A stretch of 12,221 bases of DNA. Origin: Ruminococcaceae bacterium UBA1213. GTDB taxonomy: Bacteria; Bacillota; Clostridia; Oscillospirales; Acutalibacteraceae. Below are positions 7,372 to 12,221 of this stretch, one piece after another. Location of the stretch: positions 43,553 to 55,773 of the forward strand of contig DBXL01000199.1 of NCBI GenBank assembly GCA_002309275.1. Direction: 5' to 3'. A model generated the notes under the pieces. That model was not told the origin of the DNA. It saw only the letters and a list, made by a program, of their open reading frames with translations, and ran no database searches. Positions within the stretch are counted from its first letter, which is position 1; each line of letters begins with the position of its first letter. The translations under genes and the position numbers were made by a program.

Positions 7372-8157
7372 ATGGTACAAAGAATTTTTGAAAAATTTTC
7401 CGAAATGCCGTCTGTTGAGGCAATCGCTTTGGGCGGTTCAAGGGCGGGGGAAATTTTTGATGAAAAGTCGGATTATGACGTGTATATATACTGCACGGAA
7501 AATATTTCCGAAACGGAAAGGAAAAATATATTATCCGAATTCTGTTCTTACATGGAAATAGGAAATCATTTCTGGGAATATGAAGATAACTGCACTCTGA
7601 AAAACGGTATTGACATTGATATATTATACCGTGATTTGAATGATATATGTGAGGGCGTGGCAGATGTCGTTGAAAGATACAATGCACATAACGGCTATAC
7701 TACGTGTATATGGCATAATCTGATAAATTCAAAAATCGTCTTCGACAGAAACGGCAGGCTCGCACAGGCTCAAAAAAGATTTTCTGTTGAATATCCCGAA
7801 AAGCTTAAAGAAAATATTATCAAAAGAAATATGGCACTTTTGTCCGAAAAAATGCCTGCCTATAAATTTCAAATAAAAAAAGCCGTTGAAAGAAATGATG
7901 TTGTAAGTATCAATCACAGGACTTCGGCTTTTATGGAATCGTATTTTGATATAATATTTGCATTGAATAAACTCACTCATACGGGTGAAAAAAGGCTTGT
8001 TCGCATTTGCAGGGAAAAATGCAAAATTTTACCTGATGATTTTGAGGAAAATATAAATCAGCTCTTTAAAGATTTGTTTAATGATAAAGATAAAATATGC
8101 GAAGATTTGGAGAAAATGATTTCTGAACTCAAAAAGATTATCGGGGTGGAAATATGA
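7372..8157 (+). CDS. Nucleotidyltransferase-fold protein with DUF4037-like C-terminus
   Basis: A 261-aa protein starting MVQRIFEKF. ATG 7372 is preferred over an in-frame TTG at 7357 because that TTG overlaps the purine-rich ribosome site GGGGGAG (7359-7365). The N-terminal part has the polymerase-beta-type signature GGSRAG (21-26), then SDYDVYIY with D34 and D36, and a third acidic site at D81/D83 (GIDIDILY). These would bind the metal ions for transferring a nucleotide. The helical C-terminal half (about 115-261) fits the DUF4037 architecture. Target unknown: it could be an antibiotic, a protein or another small molecule. Its stop codon overlaps the birA start by 4 bp (ATGA), so the two are translationally coupled. 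It is probably soluble and cytoplasmic. Confidence 0.85.
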   Translation: MVQRIFEKFSEMPSVEAIALGGSRAGEIFDEKSDYDVYIYCTENISETERKNILSEFCSYMEIGNHFWEYEDNCTLKNGIDIDILYRDLNDICEGVADVVERYNAHNGYTTCIWHNLINSKIVFDRNGRLAQAQKRFSVEYPEKLKENIIKRNMALLSEKMPAYKFQIKKAVERNDVVSINHRTSAFMESYFDIIFALNKLTHTGEKRLVRICREKCKILPDDFEENINQLFKDLFNDKDKICEDLEKMISELKKIIGVEI

Positions 8158-9113
8158 AAGATAGGATACTTTCTGTACTGAAAAATGCAGACGGCTATGT
8201 GTCGGGGGAGGATTTGAGCAAAAATCTCGGCATTACAAGGAGTGCAGTCTGGAAACATATTTCTCAGCTCAAAGAAGAGGGATATACTATTAATTCTGTC
8301 AGAAACAGGGGCTACAGACTTGAAAATGCGTTTGATATAATAGATGAAAAGGGAGTTTGTTTCAATGCCGAAACCGTCGGCAAAAAGCTGATAATTTTAA
8401 AAACCACGGATTCCACCAACAACGAATTGAAAAGGCTTGCAAGAATCAATATAGAAAGCGGTACAGTTGTGTGTGCGTACTCCCAGACGACAGGCAAAGG
8501 CAGATTTGGCAGACAATGGCAGTCTGACAACGGCGGATTGTATTTTTCTTTTATTCTCCGTGCAGACCTTCCGCCGAGTGACATCGCCTCTATCACGCTT
8601 TCGGCAGGATATGCCGTATGCCTCGCCATAAGAGAATACACCGGACTTGATGCCAAAATCAAGTGGCCGAATGATATTATCATAGAAAACAGAAAAGTCT
8701 GCGGAATACTGACAGAGATAGCTGCACAGAGTGACCGCATGGACTATCTTATCACGGGTATAGGAATCAATGTAAATAATGCCGTATTTCCTGAGGAAAT
8801 ACGGCACAAGGCAACATCTTTATTGATTGAAACGGGTAAAAATACGGATAAAACGGATTTTTTCCGAACCGTATTGGAATACCTTGATAAAATCATGACT
8901 TCATTTATGATAAGTGTTTCACTTGACGAAATGGAAAATTTCAAAAAACTGTGTGCCACTCTCGGAAGAAATGTTTCTGTACAGCGTGGTGAGAGGACTC
9001 TCACCGGAAAGGCTGTTGACATCACTCCTATGGGGGAACTTGTCATAGAAACAGAGAATCATGCAAAAGTCAATATTTCATCAGGTGAAGTTACTGTTCA
9101 GGGAATATACTGA
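8154..9113 (+). CDS. birA: Bifunctional biotin-protein ligase / biotin repressor BirA
   Basis: A 319-aa protein, close to E. coli BirA (321). Domains in order: an N-terminal winged helix-turn-helix (about 1-58, with LSKNLGITRSAVWKHISQLK as the recognition part), the catalytic ligase core (about 75-265) and a small C-terminal SH3-like domain (about 270-319). Key motifs are TDSTN (85-89), GKGRFGRQW (114-122, biotinyl-AMP loop), KWPND (170-174) and RKVCGILTE (180-188), with K181 in the place of the catalytic-site lysine. It activates biotin with ATP and attaches it to a lysine of carboxylase carrier domains. The winged helix suggests it also represses biotin genes. It starts within the stop of the upstream nucleotidyltransferase gene and ends 2 bp from the opposing lipoprotein gene. 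Confidence 0.97.
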   Translation: MKDRILSVLKNADGYVSGEDLSKNLGITRSAVWKHISQLKEEGYTINSVRNRGYRLENAFDIIDEKGVCFNAETVGKKLIILKTTDSTNNELKRLARINIESGTVVCAYSQTTGKGRFGRQWQSDNGGLYFSFILRADLPPSDIASITLSAGYAVCLAIREYTGLDAKIKWPNDIIIENRKVCGILTEIAAQSDRMDYLITGIGINVNNAVFPEEIRHKATSLLIETGKNTDKTDFFRTVLEYLDKIMTSFMISVSLDEMENFKKLCATLGRNVSVQRGERTLTGKAVDITPMGELVIETENHAKVNISSGEVTVQGIY

Positions 9114-9115
9114 GG

Positions 9116-9658
9116 TTACGACATAAGCAGTCCGGCGTTGATGAAATCGCCTAATTTTATATCCATGCTGTCAAAGCGTGCAAAATCCTCCGACAGCTTT
9201 TCAAATGAAGATATATTGATAACAGTGCCTTTGATAAGACCTGCATCTGTATAGCTTGCCGTCATGTAGCCGTACTGCTTTATGTTTTCATCTGTATATA
9301 TCTCTTCAAGTTCAAAATATTCAACGGCATTTCTCAAAGTAAGGAGATTTGCCGCTTTTATTTTTTGTGCAGGTGAGGTATTTTTTTCGGGTATCCTGTC
9401 AGCAAATGAAAACTTTCCTACAGAGGAACTTCTTGTGACAGAACCCTTGCATACACACTCATACAGCGTTGTACAGGCATTTTCAAGCGGTACTTCAACC
9501 GAATCTTTCATAGAATTCTTTTCATATGCAGTCAGCACCCTGCTTACAACAGAAATCTGTTCAGCAAAGCTTTCATCTTCCCCATTTTTTCCCGAGCAGG
9601 CTGAAAGTGTCAGTAAAACCGCAAGCATACCGCATAATCCCCTGACATACGTTTTCAT
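9116..9658 (-). CDS. Small lipoprotein of unknown function
   Basis: A 180-aa protein. The start at 9658 is chosen over longer in-frame options (up to 9811) because it has GGGGGAGT (9674-9667) 8 nt upstream and gives a proper signal peptide: MKTYVRG, a hydrophobic core, and lipobox LSAC with C21 lipidated. After a short acidic linker the mature part (about 30-180) is predicted mixed alpha/beta, with two more cysteines at about 64 and 68 (CVC near the first third). I do not recognise the fold. It lies 34 bp behind the unknown gene at 9693-10088, so it is the last gene of a three-gene minus-strand group led by an XRE regulator. Its stop (TAA, 9118-9116) faces the birA stop. Confidence 0.8.
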   Translation of the reverse strand: MKTYVRGLCGMLAVLLTLSACSGKNGEDESFAEQISVVSRVLTAYEKNSMKDSVEVPLENACTTLYECVCKGSVTRSSSVGKFSFADRIPEKNTSPAQKIKAANLLTLRNAVEYFELEEIYTDENIKQYGYMTASYTDAGLIKGTVINISSFEKLSEDFARFDSMDIKLGDFINAGLLMS

Positions 9659-9692
9659 AAAAAAACACTCCCCCTGTTCCAAAAAAACGCTG

Positions 9693-10088
9693 TCATTCAA
9701 TACATTCAAAGGGATTTCCAATCGTATCCGAATAGTCTTTCTCCGCCTCGTCAACGAGCAGACGGACTGACGGATTATGTATATCATCTTTCCTATCGAC
9801 AATATATTCAAATGTATTCTTCAATGACAGATTTTCAACTATACTCAAAATCGTATCCATTATATCATATGAATTAAACTGTATGGCAGATACAAGATAA
9901 TCCGAAACTTTATGTGAGATCTCTTCTTCAAGCGGTTCATAAGTATCCCACTGCCTGTATGCAAGCTCATAAAGTTCCTTCAATGCCGTTATACTTTTAG
10001 GCTTGCCCCCATATATTTCAAAAAATTGCCTGAAATAACCTGCAAGCTCCTTTGATTCAAGTGTATCTGAAAGTCCTCCGAAATCCAA
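9693..10088 (-). CDS. Hypothetical protein, no ATG start; may be 5'-truncated
   Basis: An open frame ends at TGA 9695-9693 and extends back to a TTG at 10169, with no ATG in its N-terminal half. The best start I see is TTG 10088-10086, which has AAGGGGGG (10106-10099) 10 nt upstream and gives 131 aa beginning (M)DFGGLSDTLES. The extra codons between 10169 and 10088 run through a heptad-repeat hairpin and would encode a repetitive Phe/Pro segment (HFPFSIFKFPF), which is unlikely to be genuine protein. The 131-aa product is acidic and almost all helical, with no membrane segment, no cysteine motif except a C-terminal ECIE, and no family I know. It sits between the XRE regulator and the lipoprotein. 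Either it really starts at TTG or its original start was lost when the repeat arose. Confidence 0.6.
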   Translation of the reverse strand: MDFGGLSDTLESKELAGYFRQFFEIYGGKPKSITALKELYELAYRQWDTYEPLEEEISHKVSDYLVSAIQFNSYDIMDTILSIVENLSLKNTFEYIVDRKDDIHNPSVRLLVDEAEKDYSDTIGNPFECIE

Positions 10089-10109
10089 TGAGTCCAAGCC
10101 CCCCTTATA

Positions 10110-10165
10110 AAATGGAAATTTGAAAATGGAAAACGGAAAATGGAGTTTTACAGCTTTTCCGTTTT
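10110..10165. repeat. Second heptanucleotide-repeat hairpin element
   Basis: Five tandem 7-mers in plus orientation: AAATGGA, AATTTGA, AAATGGA, AAACGGA, AAATGGA (10110-10144). Bases 10130-10140 pair perfectly over 11 bp with 10155-10165 around a 14-nt loop. The design matches the element at 6418-6509, and both hairpins share AGCTGT at the stem-loop junction (on the minus strand here), although the heptamer itself is different. Confidence 0.7.
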
Positions 10166-10217
10166 TCAATATTATTTTATCTTATTTTTCTGATTTTTTC
10201 AATAGCCCCAGTACAAT

Positions 10218-10676
10218 TTATTCAAGTCCGTTTTTCTTTGCCCAGAGCTCCAGAGAGTCGGCACAGTATGAAAGCTTTTTCAGCGTGGCAATGACCTTTC
10301 GGAAGTCCTCACGCTCATATTCATCAATCCTGCCGTCTTCAAGTATCTGATAAATGGTATCATTCGCCTTGTTGAGAAAGTGCAGGGCTGACATCAGACG
10401 TACTGCAATTTCACTGAGGTCCTCATATATGAGAGTAGGGCTGTCCTGACCTATCGGACACTGCTTTGTACAGTAATAATTGCACAGCTCAGGGGCATCA
10501 TATACCTTTGCCATCGAAACGACATCATCAGGACTCGGCACTTTGTCACCGCTCTCTATGCCCAAAAGCTTTGTACGCTCTATATAAACAAGGTCCTGTG
10601 CACTTTCACAGTTATTCAGTAAAGGCTGATTTCTTGCTGCTTTTTTTCGTGCTTTTCTGTAAATGTTATCTTCCAT
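10218..10676 (-). CDS. XRE-type helix-turn-helix regulator with Cys cluster
   Basis: A 152-aa protein, start ATG 10676-10674 with GGAGGA (10690-10685) 8 nt upstream. The first 65 residues fit a Cro/CI-type HTH: ARKKAARNQ, then AQDLVYIERTKLLGIESGDKVPSPDDVVSMAKVYDAPE, with the usual IE.G...PS.D.V..MA..Y pattern at the end. A cysteine cluster follows, ELCNYYCTKQCPIG (C65, C69, C73), which recurs in clostridial XRE proteins of this kind and could bind a metal or sense redox. The C-terminal half (about 83-152) is helical and may dimerise. It would be a cytoplasmic DNA-binding regulator, plausibly of its own three-gene unit; this is inferred from position only. Own promoter upstream. Confidence 0.85.
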   Translation of the reverse strand: MEDNIYRKARKKAARNQPLLNNCESAQDLVYIERTKLLGIESGDKVPSPDDVVSMAKVYDAPELCNYYCTKQCPIGQDSPTLIYEDLSEIAVRLMSALHFLNKANDTIYQILEDGRIDEYEREDFRKVIATLKKLSYCADSLELWAKKNGLE

Positions 10677-10712
10677 ATGAAATATCCTCCGAAATTATAA
10701 TGATTCCACATG

Positions 10713-10741
10713 ATTATATCATAAATTATACATAATTTCAA
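10713..10741 (-). promoter_or_regulatory. Promoter for the XRE regulator unit
   Basis: On the minus strand, TTGAAA (10741-10736) and TATAAT (10718-10713) lie 17 nt apart. The start would be near 10706, about 30 nt before the regulator ATG. It is the only clear promoter for the three minus-strand genes to its left. Confidence 0.7.
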
Positions 10742-10866
10742 TTATCAAAGGGATATTTTTTCAGTAAAAAGGCAGACTTTTTTATCTCATACTTTCCTTT
10801 ATGTAAAATACTCAAAAAATCCAAAATAAATTTGTACAGTATTTTTATAAAAAGTGCAGAAAATCA
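10742..10866. other. AT-rich spacer, nothing recognised
   Basis: A 125-bp, very AT-rich stretch between the divergent promoters of the XRE unit and the rightward region. I see no ORF, hairpin with T-tract, or repeat in it. Confidence 0.5.
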
Positions 10867-10895
10867 TTGATTTATAAGTGAAAATTTAGTATAAT
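10867..10895 (+). promoter_or_regulatory. Promoter-like sequence upstream of a noncoding stretch
   Basis: TTGATT (10867-10872), a 17-nt spacer and TATAAT (10890-10895). A transcript starting near 10902 would enter about 270 nt without a gene. The sequence around the -10 (AAATTTAGTATA) recurs at the promoter at 11107-11135. Confidence 0.55.
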
Positions 10896-10901
10896 TACAC
10901 A

Positions 10902-11046
10902 TATAATGTTTGTTAGTTGTCAGCCGACAGTAATCCTACAAAACAGCAGCCTGCGGTTTTTCCGAAACTTTTTTTAAATTTGCCTGTTCAGAATTATACC
11001 CTGTTCTTCTGTTTTTTGACTGACTGCTGATAAAAAATTTTTTGTT
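10902..11046 (+). ncRNA. Candidate structured RNA (speculative)
   Basis: This stretch follows a promoter-like sequence, has no ORF and is less AT-rich than its surroundings in its first half. Its ends can pair: TGTCAGC (10918-10924) with GCTGATA (11026-11032), one G-U. A nested stem, AAAACAG (10940-10946) with CTGTTTT (11009-11015), would make a long rod. T-rich sequence (11038-11043) follows. The rod shape is compatible with a small regulatory RNA, but I cannot match it to a known family and the pairing could be chance. Confidence 0.25.
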
Positions 11047-11112
11047 GAAATGGTATCAAAAATTCGACTTCATTTGTTGAAATGTACAAAAAATTGGATT
11101 TACCTATTGAAA
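11041..11112 (+). repeat. Three phased direct repeats ahead of a promoter
   Basis: TTTGTTGAAATG occurs at 11041-11052 and 11073-11084, exactly 32 bp apart. A shorter version, TTGAAAT, is at 11107-11113, 30 bp after the second. The sequence after the first two copies is also similar (TACAAAAAATTGGA-like). The last TTGAAA is the -35 box of the next promoter. Spacing of about three helical turns puts all copies on one face of the DNA, as for a cooperative regulator. Confidence 0.6.
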
Positions 11113-11135
11113 TTTCAGCAGAAATTTAGTATAGT
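11107..11135 (+). promoter_or_regulatory. Promoter for the leader ORF and right zinc-ribbon gene
   Basis: TTGAAA (11107-11112) and TATAGT (11130-11135) with a 17-nt spacer. Start near 11142. The palindrome GAAATTTC (11109-11116) overlaps the -35 box and could be an operator half. Confidence 0.65.
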
Positions 11136-11171
11136 TTATACAGTTAAATTATTTTCAGAGAGGAAATTTTT

Positions 11172-11240
11172 ATGATGATTAAAGGACTTTCATGCTATTG
11201 TGAAATTCCCGAAAGGACGGTGGTATTTGATGCAGTGTAA
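11172..11240 (+). CDS. 22-codon leader ORF overlapping the zinc-ribbon gene start
   Basis: MMIKGLSCYCEIPERTVVFDAV, then TAA at 11238-11240. It has the best ribosome site of the transcript, AGAGG (11159-11163) 8 nt before the first ATG, and lies about 30 nt from the predicted transcript start. Its last codons overlap the ATG (11230) of the zinc-ribbon gene in another frame by 11 bp. Ribosomes finishing it would end at the next gene's start, so it probably serves translational coupling or attenuation. The CYC motif is its only notable feature. It could also be an uninformative chance ORF. Confidence 0.5.
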   Translation: MMIKGLSCYCEIPERTVVFDAV

Positions 11241-12221
11241 AACGTGCGGAAGCGAATGGAAAACCAATGCAAGGGCAAGTCTTATCATAAAATGTCCGTT
11301 CTGCGGTGCAGAACTCGACAATCAGGAAGAAGACAGACTGACCTTTGACAATGCCAAAGAAGCTCTCAGATATATCATTAAAAATTATGGTCTTGAAATC
11401 ATGATGGACGGTCTGCAGCTTCGCTCATTGCTTGATGAGTACATTCCCGACCTTAAACAGGAAAGAAAAGTATTTCTTGATGCTTATGAACAGGGTGTCT
11501 GCAACGCTCTCTATATGGCTCACGACGAACCCGAAATTGATAAGTGCATTGCGATACTCCAGTCAATAAAGGTACTCACTCAGGATGCCTGTATGGCTGA
11601 AAAATGGGCTTGCTATGTAGTGGAAACCCTTGTTTATGCACTTAACTGGAATGTGCCTATGTTCGGCATCACCCCCAATATTCATATGTATCAAATCCCC
11701 GAAAATGTCAGGGAAAATGGTGACCAGACCAATAAAGTATTTATAGAGTCTTCGGGAGATGTTCTCGATGGCAGCGATGAAGAGGGCAGTCGCAATCTGC
11801 CGCCCGAAAAATCTCAGCTCCCCGAAACTTCGTCAGCTACTCCCAGACCTGCTGTATTTGACTTCTTCTCAGGAAGTCCTCCTGTAGAAAGTGCTCCTGC
11901 CGAAGAGGAAAAAACGGAACCGCAAACAGAATCCCCTGCTCCCGACCTTACGGCTGAAACTAAAGAAGAAGAAAAGAATGAGCAGAAAATAGAACCTCCT
12001 GTATTCGACTTCACAGGCGAATCGGATGAAGAAGAAAAGAATGAGCCAAAAATAGAACCTCCTGTATTCGACTTCACAGGCGAATCGGATGAAGAAGAAA
12101 AGAATGAGCCAAAAATAGAACCTCCTGTATTTGACTTCACAGGTGAAACCGAGGAAGAAGAAAAGAGCGAGCAGAAGATAGAACCTCCTGTATTTGACTT
12201 CACAGGCGAAACCGAGGAAGA
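11230..12221 (+). CDS. Zinc-ribbon protein with PPVFDFTGE repeat tail (partial, 3' end off the right edge)
   Basis: Open for 330 codons to the edge. ATG 11230 gives MQCKTCG and a proper zinc ribbon: C3/C6 and C22/C25 (KCPFCGAEL). An in-frame GTG at 11200 is possible, but its ribosome site is poor. Local AGGACGGTGG precedes the ATG. Residues about 37-140 are a predicted helical domain (FDNAKEALRYIIKNYGLEI, LDEYIPDLKQERK, ending VETLVYALNW) with the look of the small helical modules found beside zinc ribbons in Firmicute regulators; I cannot name it. From about 160 the protein is acidic and low-complexity. A diverged VFDF is at 209-212, then 21-residue repeats begin at 253. No signal peptide is seen, so it is probably cytoplasmic. 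Function unknown. Confidence 0.85.
   Translation, partial: MQCKTCGSEWKTNARASLIIKCPFCGAELDNQEEDRLTFDNAKEALRYIIKNYGLEIMMDGLQLRSLLDEYIPDLKQERKVFLDAYEQGVCNALYMAHDEPEIDKCIAILQSIKVLTQDACMAEKWACYVVETLVYALNWNVPMFGITPNIHMYQIPENVRENGDQTNKVFIESSGDVLDGSDEEGSRNLPPEKSQLPETSSATPRPAVFDFFSGSPPVESAPAEEEKTEPQTESPAPDLTAETKEEEKNEQKIEPPVFDFTGESDEEEKNEPKIEPPVFDFTGESDEEEKNEPKIEPPVFDFTGETEEEEKSEQKIEPPVFDFTGETEE
11986..12221 (+). repeat. 63-bp tandem repeat coding for KIEPPVFDFTGE-acidic units
   Basis: Units start at 11986, 12049, 12112 and 12175; the last is cut by the edge. Units 1 and 2 are identical in DNA. Unit 3 and the visible part of unit 4 share variants (GTATTTGAC, ACCGAG). Each gives 21 residues: KIEPPVFDFTGE plus an acidic/Lys spacer. 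Identity at silent positions points to recent expansion. Confidence 0.92.

Noticed and set aside
9116..9811. 231-aa version of the minus-strand lipoprotein
   Set aside because: The longer start overlaps the upstream gene by more than 100 bp and buries the signal peptide; ATG 9658 gives a clean lipobox and ribosome site.
11814..12203. Ser/Gly-rich repetitive ORF on the minus strand at the right edge
   Set aside because: It is the antisense reading of the 63-bp repeats; the sense frame has the zinc ribbon and start signals.

Overview
The window is a 12.2 kb piece of a low-GC bacterial chromosome. Gene content and style point to a Clostridia member, most likely Oscillospiraceae/Ruminococcus-like. 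The reasons are a SecA with the long NBD2 insertion and Cys-rich tail usual in Clostridia, ECF-type vitamin uptake, Gram-positive lipoproteins, strong purine-rich ribosome binding sites and TTGACA/TATAAT-type promoters. The genus is inferred from style, not from a marker gene. No tRNA, rRNA, CRISPR array, insertion sequence or phage gene was seen.

Layout, left to right. (1) 1-926, minus strand: the 5' part of a zinc-ribbon protein whose tail holds a 39-bp/13-residue Pro-rich tandem repeat running off the left edge. Its consensus promoter lies back to back with the promoter of the next gene. (2) 1124-2744, plus strand: a 220-aa Cys-containing protein and a 302-aa lipoprotein with a long Ser/Thr/Glu linker. 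(3) 2827-6412: secA with its own extended -10 promoter, followed by a small coiled-coil protein. (4) 6413-6638: an intergenic heptanucleotide-repeat hairpin element. (5) 6639-9113: an ECF transporter S component, an intrinsic terminator, then a DUF4037-type nucleotidyltransferase overlapping birA by 4 bp. (6) 10676-9116, minus strand: a Cys-containing XRE-type regulator, an unknown protein with no ATG start and a second heptad-repeat hairpin just upstream, and a lipoprotein. This group converges on birA with only 2 bp between the stop codons. (7) 10742-11171: an AT-rich intergenic region with two promoter-like sequences, a candidate structured RNA and three phased direct repeats. (8) 11172 to the right edge: a 22-codon leader ORF overlapping the start of a second repeat-tailed zinc-ribbon protein, whose 63-bp repeats carry the motif PPVFDFTGE.

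How the genes fit together. secA is the protein-export motor that would also be needed to export the two lipoproteins. The ECF component, nucleotidyltransferase and BirA form a vitamin-related block; BirA attaches biotin and may repress biotin genes, but no BirA operator was found here. Both ends hold proteins with an N-terminal zinc ribbon and a low-complexity repeat tail. That architecture, the leader ORF and repeat array ahead of the right-hand copy, and the two heptad hairpins are the least ordinary parts of an otherwise housekeeping-like region.
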